Shown in pieces: positions 26,670-35,199 of a stretch of 64,000 bases of DNA. Under the pieces are notes generated by a model. The model was not told where the DNA came from, ran no database searches, and was given only the letters and a program-made list of their open reading frames with translations. Within the stretch, counting starts at the first letter, position 1. Every line of letters starts with the position of its first letter. A program made the translations under genes and the position numbers. Source of the stretch: Marivirga salinae (GTDB lineage Bacteria; Bacteroidota; Bacteroidia; Cytophagales; Cyclobacteriaceae); the NCBI RefSeq assembly GCF_030503855.1, contig NZ_CP129971.1, positions 3,658,001 through 3,722,000 of the forward strand. The letters are read 5' to 3'.

Positions 26670-27215
26670 CTAAAATTCAATCGGAATACTCACCATTGTA
26701 TTAGCCCAAATCATTTGAAGACTTACTTCCCCATTTGCTTGATCAAAACGAATAGTGAAAGGTTCAAACATATCTTCTGACTTATTTACAGGAACTTCAA
26801 ATCTTATCAAATCATTTTCTTCATCATATTTATAAGCTCCCCATTGTCCAACATCTTTGTTAAGAATAATAGTCCAACTTTTAGCACCTGGAATTGTGAA
26901 AAGAGAATAAGTACCAGCAGGAACCGTCTCTCCAGCCATTTTTATTTCTTCAGTAATTGTAATTTCAGTCGCCTCATTTGCTCCTGTTCTCCAAATTTTA
27001 CCTAAAGGAGCTAGTTCAGCTGTTTCAGTAAATGCCTCTCTACCTCTTAAATGAGGTCTTCCGTAGGTTACTTTCACATAAGTATCTTCAAAAGTGTAAG
27101 TCACCATCCCTAATGGACTAGGTTTCTGTTTCAAAGCTTCTTGAGCCTCAGCATCAAAACTTATTAAAGCTATCAATGCAAAGCAAGCAAAAATAGATGT
27201 GATTAATTTTTTCAT
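26670..27215 (-). CDS. DUF2911 domain protein, exported
   Basis: A 181-residue protein with a signal peptide (MKKLITSIFACFALIALISF, ending DAEAQE). The rest is the DUF2911 domain: VTYTFEDTYVKVTYGRPHLRGRE, LAPLGKIWRTGANEATEI, VPAGTYSLFTIPG, WTIILNKDVGQWGAY. This family is widespread in Bacteroidota, secreted, and without a known biochemical role. A short TA-rich leader and a TCCCGA/TCGGGA palindrome (27250-27265) lie upstream. Confidence 0.9.
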   Translation of the reverse strand: MKKLITSIFACFALIALISFDAEAQEALKQKPSPLGMVTYTFEDTYVKVTYGRPHLRGREAFTETAELAPLGKIWRTGANEATEITITEEIKMAGETVPAGTYSLFTIPGAKSWTIILNKDVGQWGAYKYDEENDLIRFEVPVNKSEDMFEPFTIRFDQANGEVSLQMIWANTMVSIPIEF

Positions 27216-27249
27216 AATTTCATGTATTTATAGTTGTTTTAAAATGCCA

Positions 27250-27265
27250 TCCCGATAAATCGGGA
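27250..27265. repeat. Perfect 16-bp palindrome upstream of the DUF2911 gene
   Basis: TCCCGATAAATCGGGA has six-base arms around TAAA. A related form (CCCGTATTTATCGGG) sits inside the MITE-like element at 13.5 kb, so this is probably a dispersed genomic palindrome rather than a gene-specific operator. Confidence 0.5.
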
Positions 27266-27419
27266 CAGGCTAAGGAATAGTCTAAGTTCAAAAGCCTAGG
27301 TAACCAACCTTCAATGTCCTGTTATTTTCATTTCGGTTGTTATGCTGGGTTTATAACTATTTCCCGTTATTATTTTAAAAGCAATTTACAATTTTATTAC
27401 GCATGACACCATAATCCAT

Positions 27420-27427
27420 TATATTTG
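27420..27427 (+). promoter_or_regulatory. Possible promoter of the dCMP deaminase gene
   Basis: TATATTTG matches TAnnTTTG. It ends 4 bases before the ATG at 27432, so transcription would begin at or very near the start codon, giving a leaderless or almost leaderless mRNA. No clear -33 element was found. Confidence 0.35.
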
Positions 27428-27431
27428 TTTT

Positions 27432-27914
27432 ATGGAAAAACCACAATTTGATGATATTTTCATGGAACTGGCTGTTAACCTTGCCAAACGCTCTCATTGC
27501 ATCAAAAGGCATGTTGGCGCAGTACTTACAAAAGAGACTAGGATTATCTCTATTGGTTATAATGGCCCCCCTGCAGGAACACACAACTGTGATGAAGAAT
27601 TTCCAGGAAAAGGCTGTGGTTTAGATTCCAAAGGTAGTTGTATGTTGGCTATTCATGCCGAGCAAAACGCCATTATGTATGCCGTGAAAAACAATGCTTC
27701 CGTTGAAAATTCCACGCTTTATGTCACCCTGTCCCCTTGCCTATCTTGTGCCCGTATAATTTTCAGCATGGGGATTAAGAAAGTAATCTATCTCAATTCT
27801 TATGCTCATTACAAAGGCTTGGAGAGAGATGAAGGATTAGACTTTTTGGAGAAATTTGGTGTGGAAGTCGAGAAATATCACGGGAATTTGGAGAATGTAA
27901 CACATATGATTTAA
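27432..27914 (+). CDS. dCMP deaminase / ComE-type cytidine deaminase family
   Basis: A 160-residue zinc deaminase. The zinc and catalytic site is AIHAEQNAIMYA (His, and Glu as proton shuttle) with PCLSCARII (the two Cys). The N-terminal LAKRSHCIKRHVGAVLTKETRIISIGYNG is the segment typical of deoxycytidylate deaminases (split here for length: HCIKRHVGAVLTK, SIGYNGPPAGTHNCDE). It should convert dCMP to dUMP for thymidylate synthesis. A lipocalin-like lipoprotein gene starts 5 bases after its stop. Confidence 0.92.
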   Translation: MEKPQFDDIFMELAVNLAKRSHCIKRHVGAVLTKETRIISIGYNGPPAGTHNCDEEFPGKGCGLDSKGSCMLAIHAEQNAIMYAVKNNASVENSTLYVTLSPCLSCARIIFSMGIKKVIYLNSYAHYKGLERDEGLDFLEKFGVEVEKYHGNLENVTHMI

Positions 27915-27919
27915 TAGCT

Positions 27920-28432
27920 ATGAAACAGTTATTTTTAATTATCATACTATTCTTCGTGGCTTTAACAGCTTGCGTTGATGAAAATGATTTAAAGAAAAAC
28001 CAAAGCCCCATTGTTGGTAAGTGGACCTATGACACTATAGAATATGATATCAAAATAAATAACCAAAACATTTATTCCTATTTTGATAGCTTAGGATTAC
28101 CCGCTGAAAACATAGCCTTAATTAATTTATTGATAGAATCTGAAATTAAATCTGAATTGGAAGGACTTTCTATAGATTTCAATGCTGACAATTCTTATGA
28201 AATGATTAATGAGGATGATGAAATCGAAAGTTCAGGAACTTACAAGTTAAATTCCAATCAAAATGAAATCTCATTGACAGATGAAAATAATGAGAACTTT
28301 GTACTTGAAATATTAACGCTGAATGAAAATACACTAACACTATCGCTAAGTGAAAAAATCGAAAGTCCAGACGAAATTAGCATCCTAAATGGTGATTTGG
28401 AGGCTGATATAATAATTTATCTATTCAAATAG
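27920..28432 (+). CDS. Lipocalin-like lipoprotein, paralogue A
   Basis: A 170-residue lipoprotein with Cys18 in the lipobox LTAC. The mature protein reads like a small lipocalin-type barrel: IVGKWTYDTIEYDIKINNQN, then LSIDFNADNSYEMIN and SGTYKLNSNQNEISLTDEN. It shares order and motifs with the next gene (28610). Both have G(K)W, a DI(K/T)IN strand, a bipartite middle helix, (I/F)xxxGSY or NSYE, and GT(Y/W)xLN. It begins 5 bases after the deaminase stop, so it is likely co-transcribed although functionally unrelated. Function unknown. Confidence 0.72.
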   Translation: MKQLFLIIILFFVALTACVDENDLKKNQSPIVGKWTYDTIEYDIKINNQNIYSYFDSLGLPAENIALINLLIESEIKSELEGLSIDFNADNSYEMINEDDEIESSGTYKLNSNQNEISLTDENNENFVLEILTLNENTLTLSLSEKIESPDEISILNGDLEADIIIYLFK

Positions 28433-28570
28433 ACCATTATTATAAATTAAGAGGCATCAACTAAAGCCTGATATCTATATTTTAAATACATTAAAAAACA
28501 AAAACCGTAATGAATAATATAATTTTTTAAATTATTTTTATAATATACTTTAGTTTATATATAAATGTAT

Positions 28571-28578
28571 TAGTTTTG
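28571..28578 (+). promoter_or_regulatory. Promoter of lipocalin-like paralogue B
   Basis: TAGTTTTG matches TAnnTTTG; a weak TTTA lies at the -33 distance. Transcription would start near 28584, about 26 bases before the ATG. Confidence 0.5.
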
Positions 28579-28609
28579 CCTTAATTAATAAACCCTATAA
28601 AAATAAAAC

Positions 28610-29110
28610 ATGAAAAATTTAAGATTTTTATTAATTCTAGCGATTGGTGCATTTATGTTCCAATCATGTAACGATGATGAAACAGCAAAAGAAGGCGATG
28701 TTGAAGGAAAATGGGATGTAACAGGCTTGGCCTTTGACATTACAATTAATGGTGAAAGCTTAAGTAGCTTTTATTCAGATGCAGATCAAGCAGATTCATT
28801 TGAAAGTTCAATTGAAGCTTTATATGGAGCAAGTTTCGAAGGCGCTTCCATTGAATTCAAATCAGATGGTAGTTATTCATCAACGGACACTGACGGTTCC
28901 AATGATACAGGAACTTGGTCGCTAAATTCTGATGGTACATTACTTACAATGGACGGTGGTACACCAAATGAATTTAGTTTTGATATAATAACTTCAACGA
29001 AGAATAGTCTTGTTATAGGATATTCTGAATCTAACAGTACTCAAGATCTTAATCAAGATGGATCTAATGATGAGTTGAAAATCTCATTCGATATAACTAT
29101 GTCGAAATAA
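28610..29110 (+). CDS. Lipocalin-like lipoprotein, paralogue B
   Basis: A 166-residue lipoprotein with Cys20 in MFQSC. The mature protein starts NDDETAKEGDVEGKWDVTG and continues FDITINGESLSSFYSD, IEFKSDGSYSSTDTDGSND and TGTWSLNSDGTLLTMDGG. This is the lipocalin-like pattern of a G-W motif followed by antiparallel strands. It is a diverged copy of the upstream gene but has its own promoter. Its last 14 bases overlap the end of murB on the other strand. Confidence 0.72.
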   Translation: MKNLRFLLILAIGAFMFQSCNDDETAKEGDVEGKWDVTGLAFDITINGESLSSFYSDADQADSFESSIEALYGASFEGASIEFKSDGSYSSTDTDGSNDTGTWSLNSDGTLLTMDGGTPNEFSFDIITSTKNSLVIGYSESNSTQDLNQDGSNDELKISFDITMSK

Positions 29111-30128
29111 AATTCACTTCAGGACTTAATTCAACACCAAATCTGGAATGAATTGAGTCCTGAATTTTTTTTGCCAAATTCAAAATGTCTTTCCCGCTTC
29201 CTTCACCGTGATTTACTAAAACCAGAGCTTGTCTTTGGTGAACTCCTACTCCATTTTCTTGATGGCCTTTCCAGCCTGCTTTTTCAATTAACCAACCTGC
29301 AGCTAGTTTAATTTTACCCTCCTCCAATTCATAAAATGGCATTTCCGGAAACTCACTTTTCAACTTTTCAAATTCTGAAGACTCAATAATGGGATTTTTG
29401 AAGAAACTACCGGAATTCCCAATCTCAACAGGATCAGGAAGTTTCGATTGTCTTATTTCTATTACAGCATTACTCACATCTTGTATAGTAGGATTTTCAA
29501 TTTTTTTATCTTTCAATACATTTTTAATAATGCCATAATCAAGATTCAAGTGATGAAAACCAGGTTTATCTAATCTAAAACTAACTGAAGCAATTAAATA
29601 TTCTCCTTTGAATTTGTGTTTAAAAATACTTTCCCTATAACCAAATTCGCATTCGTCTGGGAAAAACACCACTAGCTTTGCAGTTTTTAAATTAATAGCC
29701 TCAAGCGAATGAAATGTATCTTTTATTTCTACTCCATAAGCACCAATATTCTGCATGGGTGCAGCGCCTACCGTCCCGGGTATTAGTGATAAATTTTCCA
29801 GTCCACCCAAATTTTGTTGTAAGGTATAAAGAACAAATTGATGCCAATTTTCACCTCCACCGCATTTTACAACCACCGATTTGTCATCCTCTTCTAAAAT
29901 ATTGGTTCCTGAAATTCTATTGATAATTACTAAACCATGATAATCATCAGTCAGCAATATATTGCTACCTCCACCTAGAATTAAGTGTTGGTTTTCATTC
30001 CATTCAGGCGTGTGCAATAACTCTTGAAATTCCTCAACACTGTTGATCTCAACAAATAATTCAGCTTTAACATCAAAACCAAAGGTATTGTAATCAGCTA
30101 AAGATTGAGATTGTAAGAATTTCAGCAT
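29097..30128 (-). CDS. murB: UDP-N-acetylenolpyruvoylglucosamine reductase MurB
   Basis: A 343-residue FAD enzyme that reduces UDP-GlcNAc-enolpyruvate to UDP-MurNAc in peptidoglycan synthesis. The FAD-binding text is LILGGGSNILL, and SLIPGTVGAAPMQNIGAYGVE surrounds the conserved GxxPxxxG. The proton-donor serine lies in GNSGSFFKNP. The extra C-terminal region and length match the longer E. coli-like (type I) MurB. It is the last gene of a minus-strand run after ribBA, surE and xseB. Its stop codon lies inside the convergent lipoprotein gene. Confidence 0.96.
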   Translation of the reverse strand: MLKFLQSQSLADYNTFGFDVKAELFVEINSVEEFQELLHTPEWNENQHLILGGGSNILLTDDYHGLVIINRISGTNILEEDDKSVVVKCGGGENWHQFVLYTLQQNLGGLENLSLIPGTVGAAPMQNIGAYGVEIKDTFHSLEAINLKTAKLVVFFPDECEFGYRESIFKHKFKGEYLIASVSFRLDKPGFHHLNLDYGIIKNVLKDKKIENPTIQDVSNAVIEIRQSKLPDPVEIGNSGSFFKNPIIESSEFEKLKSEFPEMPFYELEEGKIKLAAGWLIEKAGWKGHQENGVGVHQRQALVLVNHGEGSGKDILNLAKKIQDSIHSRFGVELSPEVNFIST

Positions 30129-30179
30129 TAGAAATTAGATATGAAATTTTATTAATTTATTAAAAATGAGAACCGAACT

Positions 30180-30383
30180 TTATTCTTCCATTTCATTAAA
30201 GGCATCCTCTACTCTTTTCTCTGTCCCTTTCAGCATGGCCTTACAATTTTTCAGAAGCTCCATGGATTCGTTCACCAATTCAGTAAGCTGATCGATAGGA
30301 ATTTCCTCATTTTCTACTCTATTCAAAATCTCTTCTAGTTTGTGAAGAGACTCTTCATAGCCTAATTGTTTCTTTTTCGCCAT
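30180..30383 (-). CDS. xseB: Exodeoxyribonuclease VII small subunit XseB
   Basis: A 67-residue coiled-coil protein. YEESLHKLEEILNRVENEEI and PIDQLTELVNESMELLKNCK are the XseB signature; the length is normal. It binds the large subunit XseA to form exonuclease VII, which degrades single-stranded DNA. xseA is not next to it here. It lies 6 bases after surE and 51 bases before murB on the same strand. Confidence 0.92.
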   Translation of the reverse strand: MAKKKQLGYEESLHKLEEILNRVENEEIPIDQLTELVNESMELLKNCKAMLKGTEKRVEDAFNEMEE

Positions 30384-30389
30384 AATTAA

Positions 30390-31172
30390 TTAATCAATTT
30401 TAATGTTCCATTCGTCATTCAGCATGCTGATGGTATGATGTGCCGTCATATCAAACTGGCAAGGAACAACTGAAACATAATTATTAGCAATTGCCCATTC
30501 GTCATTATCCTCACCTTTGTCAAAATTCACGAAGTTTCCAGCCATCCAGAAATATCTTCTACCATTTGGATCGAATCTTTGATCAAATTCTTCCTCCCAT
30601 TTGGCTCTTGCTTGTCTGCAGATTTTAACTCCTTTTATTTTTTCATTTCTCTTTGGTGGGAAATTAACATTCAAGGTAGTGTATTTAGGCAATCCACTAT
30701 CGAGCACTTGCTTTGCAATAGCTTTTACATAAGGCAATGTATGTTCAAATTCAGCGTCTTGCGCATAATCACATAATGAAAAACCTATGGAAGGACAGCC
30801 TTCTATTGCACCTTCAATAGCCGCAGACATGGTCCCCGAATAAAGAACACTTATGGATGTATTACTTCCATGATTAATGCCACTAACAATTAAATCGGGA
30901 GTTCTATCTTTTAAGACATGATGCTTTGCTAGTTTCACGCAATCTGCAGGCGTTCCTGAACTTTCATAAGCCACTACATCCTCTCCGAAAATATCAGTTC
31001 TGTCTAATCTAAGCGTATTACCAATGGTGATAGCATGCCCCATACCTGATTGAGGACTATTAGGCGCAACCACAATTACTTCACCTAAATCTTTCATTGT
31101 TTCTATCAAATTGCGGATTCCTTTGCTGGTCACCCCATCGTCATTACTCACTAAAATTAGAGGTCTAGTCAT
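30390..31172 (-). CDS. surE: 5'/3'-nucleotidase SurE
   Basis: A 260-residue metal-dependent nucleoside monophosphate phosphatase. The metal site is built from VSNDDGVTSKGI (Asp11 and Asp12), the SGMGHAIT loop with its Ser, and VSGINHGSN with Asn. TPADCVKL and SIGFSL are also family text. The length is normal. It acts in the cytoplasm on stationary-phase nucleotide pools. It lies between a hypothetical secreted gene and xseB in a tight minus-strand run. Confidence 0.95.
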   Translation of the reverse strand: MTRPLILVSNDDGVTSKGIRNLIETMKDLGEVIVVAPNSPQSGMGHAITIGNTLRLDRTDIFGEDVVAYESSGTPADCVKLAKHHVLKDRTPDLIVSGINHGSNTSISVLYSGTMSAAIEGAIEGCPSIGFSLCDYAQDAEFEHTLPYVKAIAKQVLDSGLPKYTTLNVNFPPKRNEKIKGVKICRQARAKWEEEFDQRFDPNGRRYFWMAGNFVNFDKGEDNDEWAIANNYVSVVPCQFDMTAHHTISMLNDEWNIKID

Positions 31173-31196
31173 AATAATTTCTTCTGATGATAAATT

Positions 31197-31820
31197 TTAA
31201 TTATTTATTTGATTATAATAGTTTATGATCTTAATTAAATCAGCTTGTCTATCAACTTTCAGTCTGTTTTCCTTAATATAATCTTTCAAAAGGTCTTCAT
31301 GTCTTCCAAAATATGGATATAAATCCTTTCTTTTTTCCGAAAACTTAGTGATATCACCGTTTTCTGTCAATAAAAAATAATTATAAGTTAAAATTTCACG
31401 ACCGGAAAAGTTTCTACCAGTATTATACAATGGATTTCCAAACCTATTATTACTTTCTGTTATGACATATTCCCTAGCCATAAGTGTGATTTTTCCTTCT
31501 GAAAGAATTTCAAAAAAGATAGGGACATTCATTCTTCCTTTCAATTGATAAGGTAGTGAATATACATATCTATATCTTTTGAAAAACTGGCAATGAAAAC
31601 TAAAATAAAGGACATTTTGAGAGCTAAATGTTTTTATTCTTTCATCAACAGAATATTGCAAGAGATTAGCTTCAAAATCGTATTGAATTTGGCCTTTTAG
31701 TGTGTCTTCTGAGTCTAAAACTATCATTCCTGGATGCCACATTTCATGAGGCAAATCCTGCGAAAGTAACGGAGGATTAATTAAGATGAATAATAGTGTT
31801 AGAAGAGAAAAAACCTTCAC
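31197..31820 (-). CDS. Hypothetical secreted protein, GTG start preferred
   Basis: The longest frame starts at 31883 and would overlap ribBA by 62 bases, with 21 residues ahead of the signal peptide. A GTG at 31820 instead starts exactly at V-KVFSLLTLLFILINPPLLS, a clean signal peptide, and overlaps the ribBA stop region by only a few bases, so it is chosen. The mature part (about 190 residues) has WHPGMIVLDSEDTLKGQIQYD, which resembles the opening of a Cytophagales family of small secreted proteins of unknown role, then alternating strands rich in Tyr and Phe. No catalytic motif. It lies between ribBA and surE and is probably co-transcribed. Confidence 0.62.
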   Translation of the reverse strand: MKVFSLLTLLFILINPPLLSQDLPHEMWHPGMIVLDSEDTLKGQIQYDFEANLLQYSVDERIKTFSSQNVLYFSFHCQFFKRYRYVYSLPYQLKGRMNVPIFFEILSEGKITLMAREYVITESNNRFGNPLYNTGRNFSGREILTYNYFLLTENGDITKFSEKRKDLYPYFGRHEDLLKDYIKENRLKVDRQADLIKIINYYNQINN

Positions 31821-31821
31821 A

Positions 31822-33045
31822 TTAGCTGTTTTTAAGAATACTGTGCCCCATTTTATCTCTTTTAGTTCGCAAATAGTTTTCATTGTGCTTATTTGGTGGA
31901 ATTTCTAATGCAACATTTTCTACAATTTCCAAGCCATAACCTAATAAACCTGCTCTTTTTGTTGGGTTATTTGAAACTAATCTAATTTTTCTAACGCCTA
32001 ATTTCCTTAAAATTTGAGCTCCAACACCATAATCACGTTGATCCATTTTAAAACCTAAAGCCACATTTGCTTCTACGGTATCCATTCCTTGCTCTTGCAA
32101 TTTATAAGCTTTCAGCTTATTCATCAAGCCGATTCCTCTACCTTCTTGGTTCATGTAAACAATCACGCCTTTCCCTTCTTTTTCAATCATTTCCATAGCT
32201 TGATGAAGTTGAGGACCACAATCGCATCGGCAGGAACCGAAGATATCTCCAGTTAAACAAGAAGAATGCACTCGAACCAAAACAGGCTCATCTTCTTTCC
32301 ATTCACCTTTAACTAAAGCCAAGTGGTTATCTTTTGTAGTAGTTTGCTCGAAAGCTACCAATTTAAAATCACCATAATCTGTAGGCATTTCAACGTCCAC
32401 CTTTTCTTCCACTAATGACTCATTATTTAATCTGTATTCGATTAAATCTTTTATCGCCACTAATTTTAAATTGAATTTGTCCGCTACTATTCTCAAATCC
32501 GGTAGACGAGCCATAGTACCATCTTCATTCATGATTTCAACTAAAACCCCACCAGGAGTTAAGCCTGCTAATTTTGAAAAATCAACTGCAGCTTCTGTAT
32601 GTCCTGTTCTTCGCAAAACTCCACCTTGCCTGGCTTTTAATGGAAAAATATGACCAGGCTTACCTAATACCTCAGGTTTGGTATTTGGATTTACTAAAGC
32701 TTGAATGGTTTTCGATCTATCACTAGCGGAAATCCCTGTAGTGGTTCCCTCTCCTATTAAATCAACCGAAACGGTAAATGGTGTTTCAAACTGAGCGGTA
32801 TTTTTACCTACCATCAATTCTAAACCTAATTCATTACATCTATCTTCAGGAAGAGAGGCACAAATTAATCCTCTTCCGTGCTTGGACATAAAGTTTATAA
32901 TTTCGGGAGTTACTTTTTCGGCAGCACAAATGAAGTCACCTTCATTCTCTCTATCTTCATCATCTACAACAATGATGATTTCTCCTTTTTTAATCGCTTC
33001 AATAGCTGACTCTATAGTATCTAATTGAATTCTTTCTGACGACAT
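31822..33045 (-). CDS. ribBA: Bifunctional DHBP synthase / GTP cyclohydrolase II RibBA
   Basis: A 407-residue fusion that supplies both precursors of riboflavin. The N-terminal domain (1-205) makes 3,4-dihydroxy-2-butanone 4-phosphate from ribulose 5-phosphate: [10 protein letters not shown] (28-37) and [12 protein letters not shown]. The C-terminal domain (206-407) opens the imidazole ring of GTP: zinc Cys263, Cys274 and Cys276 in [18 protein letters not shown], then NQEGRGIGL. Both active sites look intact. It has a good promoter (33070-33104) and a short leader without any FMN riboswitch. It leads the minus-strand run to murB. Confidence 0.96.
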   Translation of the reverse strand: MSSERIQLDTIESAIEAIKKGEIIIVVDDEDRENEGDFICAAEKVTPEIINFMSKHGRGLICASLPEDRCNELGLELMVGKNTAQFETPFTVSVDLIGEGTTTGISASDRSKTIQALVNPNTKPEVLGKPGHIFPLKARQGGVLRRTGHTEAAVDFSKLAGLTPGGVLVEIMNEDGTMARLPDLRIVADKFNLKLVAIKDLIEYRLNNESLVEEKVDVEMPTDYGDFKLVAFEQTTTKDNHLALVKGEWKEDEPVLVRVHSSCLTGDIFGSCRCDCGPQLHQAMEMIEKEGKGVIVYMNQEGRGIGLMNKLKAYKLQEQGMDTVEANVALGFKMDQRDYGVGAQILRKLGVRKIRLVSNNPTKRAGLLGYGLEIVENVALEIPPNKHNENYLRTKRDKMGHSILKNS

Positions 33046-33069
33046 AAATCTTTGAAAAATAATAAATCA

Positions 33070-33104
33070 CAAAGGTAGCCAATATTTCATGATTACCCGA
33101 CAAA
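33070..33104 (-). promoter_or_regulatory. Promoter of the ribBA run
   Basis: On the minus strand TTTG (33101-33104), 23 bases, then TACCTTTG (33070-33077) fit the Bacteroidota -33/-7 consensus well. Transcription would begin near 33063, 18 bases before the ATG. Confidence 0.7.
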
Positions 33105-33139
33105 AATTAAAACGAATACATGCTTTAAGTGTTTGAATA

Positions 33140-35062
33140 TTATTTCACTACCACCATTCCTAATAAATTGCCAATTTCTAGTTTAGCCTGATTGAGCTGC
33201 ATTAAATACTGTAATATCGTTTCTTCATCTTCTTGGGAGTCAGTATCCTTCAGTTTTTCTGTGTTTTTCTCCATCAGATGAAGAATAGAGCGATGCTTTA
33301 ATCTCAATACATGAATATAAATGGAATCGTTTAAAATATGGCGTTCGTGGGGAGTGTAAATTTCAAATTTCTTCTCCCAATTTTCACTCAATTCATATCG
33401 ATCGGTATATAATGAAAATATTACTTTTCTAACTTCTTCTGAGCCATTCTTAATAAAATAAGCTTCATTTAAAATTTCCCCATCCTTCAAGTGAGAAACA
33501 AAATCTTTGAGTATTTCAGCATAAACAGGATGAATAAATTCCGTATCGGCTAGTTCTTGTAATAAATAATCTATTACCAATTTATCATCCGCCAGCGGTA
33601 ATTCAGCATAAGTAAGCAATAATCGTATGCTTTCTCTCTCTTGCAAAGCTGCTACATCAAACGGACTATATTGCTTTTGAATTTGCTCAGGCGCTTGGTT
33701 ATAATTTTCGCTTAAATAATTAGCTTGACGCTTAGTTATATCTCCTTTGCTCTGCTTGTCTCGAAGAACAACTTTATTCTGTTCAGCAATTAATAGCGCT
33801 TCATCTATTTCCAGAATATCACTGCATTCCTTAATGTAAATTGCTCTTTTTACAGGGTCAGGAATTTTTGAAATGGAGCGCACAATATCCTGAATGGTTT
33901 CCGCTTTCTTGATTGGATCCTGTTTGGTCTCTTCCAATAAAAGATCAGATTTAAAGCGAATGAAATCCTTAGCATTGTCTTCTAAAAAGCTTTTGAAAGC
34001 TTCATCTCCCATTTTTCGAGAATAACTATCAGGATCTTCCCCATCAGGAAAAATAACAACCTTTACATTTAAGCCTCCTTCTAAAATCAAGTCGATTCCT
34101 CGCATTGCAGCTTTTAAACCTGCGGCATCACCATCGAATAAAACAGTGACATTCTGAGCATATCTCCCAATCAGTTTAATTTGTTGCGTGGTCAGAGATG
34201 TTCCTGAAGAAGCTACCACATTTTCCACTCCTGATTGATGCAGTGAAATAACATCCGTATAACCTTCTACCAAAAAACAATTTTCTTCATCCCTGATGCT
34301 TTTTTTCGCTTGAGCTATTCCATAAAGAACTTCACTTTTATGGTAAACATCCGTTTCAGGTGAGTTTATATATTTCGGCTGCTTTTTATCATTTATTAAT
34401 ATTCTGGCACCAAAGGCAATCGGCTTTCCGGAAATGGAATGAATAGGAAAAATGACTCTGTTTCTGAATCTATCGTAGGTTTTATCTTCCTTTTTGATGA
34501 TTAAACCTGCTTTTTCAAGTAATTCTTCAGAATGACCAGCTGTTTTAGCTGCTTTTATTAAGCCATCCCATTGATCTAAAGTATATCCTAGATCAAACTT
34601 ATCAATAGTAGCATTTGAAAAACCTCTTTCTTTGAAATAGCTTAGACCAATAGATTTTCCTTGCGGGTGATTATGTAATAAATCTTTAAAATAATCGGAA
34701 GCGAAATTTAAAACGATATAAAGGCTTTCTCTTTCATTATAAGCCTCTTGCTGTTCAGGAGAAGATTCGGTTTCTTCAATTTCAATCTGGTACTTATCGG
34801 CTAGCTGACGAATAGCCTCAGGGAAATTAAGCCCTTCCAAATCCATAATAAATTGGATGGAATCACCGGCCTTTCCACACCCAAAGCATTTGTAAATCCC
34901 TTTGTTTGGCGCAACCGAAAAAGAAGGTGTTTTCTCCTCATGAAAAGGGCAACATGCCCACATATTCTGACCTTTCTTTTTAAGTGGCACATAGTCTCCT
35001 ACCACCTCTTCTATATCGGCTCTATCTTGAACTTCTTGTATGGTTTTTGGACTTAACCCCAC
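33140..35062 (-). CDS. dnaG: DNA primase DnaG
   Basis: A 640-residue primase that lays RNA primers at replication forks. The N-terminal zinc ribbon uses Cys38, His41, Cys59 and Cys62 (CPFHEEKTPSF and YKCFGCG). The Toprim catalytic domain shows FLVEGYTDVISLHQ and VLFDGDAAGLKAA. The central text FGARILINDKKQPKYINSPE is standard DnaG. The C-terminal region (about 450-640) is divergent and helical, as expected for the helicase-binding domain. It is divergent from mrp with a 137-base spacer, and ribBA begins 94 bases beyond its stop. Confidence 0.96.
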   Translation of the reverse strand: MGLSPKTIQEVQDRADIEEVVGDYVPLKKKGQNMWACCPFHEEKTPSFSVAPNKGIYKCFGCGKAGDSIQFIMDLEGLNFPEAIRQLADKYQIEIEETESSPEQQEAYNERESLYIVLNFASDYFKDLLHNHPQGKSIGLSYFKERGFSNATIDKFDLGYTLDQWDGLIKAAKTAGHSEELLEKAGLIIKKEDKTYDRFRNRVIFPIHSISGKPIAFGARILINDKKQPKYINSPETDVYHKSEVLYGIAQAKKSIRDEENCFLVEGYTDVISLHQSGVENVVASSGTSLTTQQIKLIGRYAQNVTVLFDGDAAGLKAAMRGIDLILEGGLNVKVVIFPDGEDPDSYSRKMGDEAFKSFLEDNAKDFIRFKSDLLLEETKQDPIKKAETIQDIVRSISKIPDPVKRAIYIKECSDILEIDEALLIAEQNKVVLRDKQSKGDITKRQANYLSENYNQAPEQIQKQYSPFDVAALQERESIRLLLTYAELPLADDKLVIDYLLQELADTEFIHPVYAEILKDFVSHLKDGEILNEAYFIKNGSEEVRKVIFSLYTDRYELSENWEKKFEIYTPHERHILNDSIYIHVLRLKHRSILHLMEKNTEKLKDTDSQEDEETILQYLMQLNQAKLEIGNLLGMVVVK

Positions 35063-35199
35063 TATTTTCTAAGGATTTTTAATATTTATTTAAACTAATT
35101 CCAACTAAATTACCGTATGAATTGTTAGCTAAATTGATAAAGTTTAACTTGCAACAATTTCAATGCAAAACTACGATTTTTAAATCATAAAATTTATAT

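Noticed and set aside
33046..33139. FMN riboswitch upstream of ribBA
   Set aside because: The predicted leader is only about 18 bases and the spacer to dnaG has no room for the conserved aptamer.
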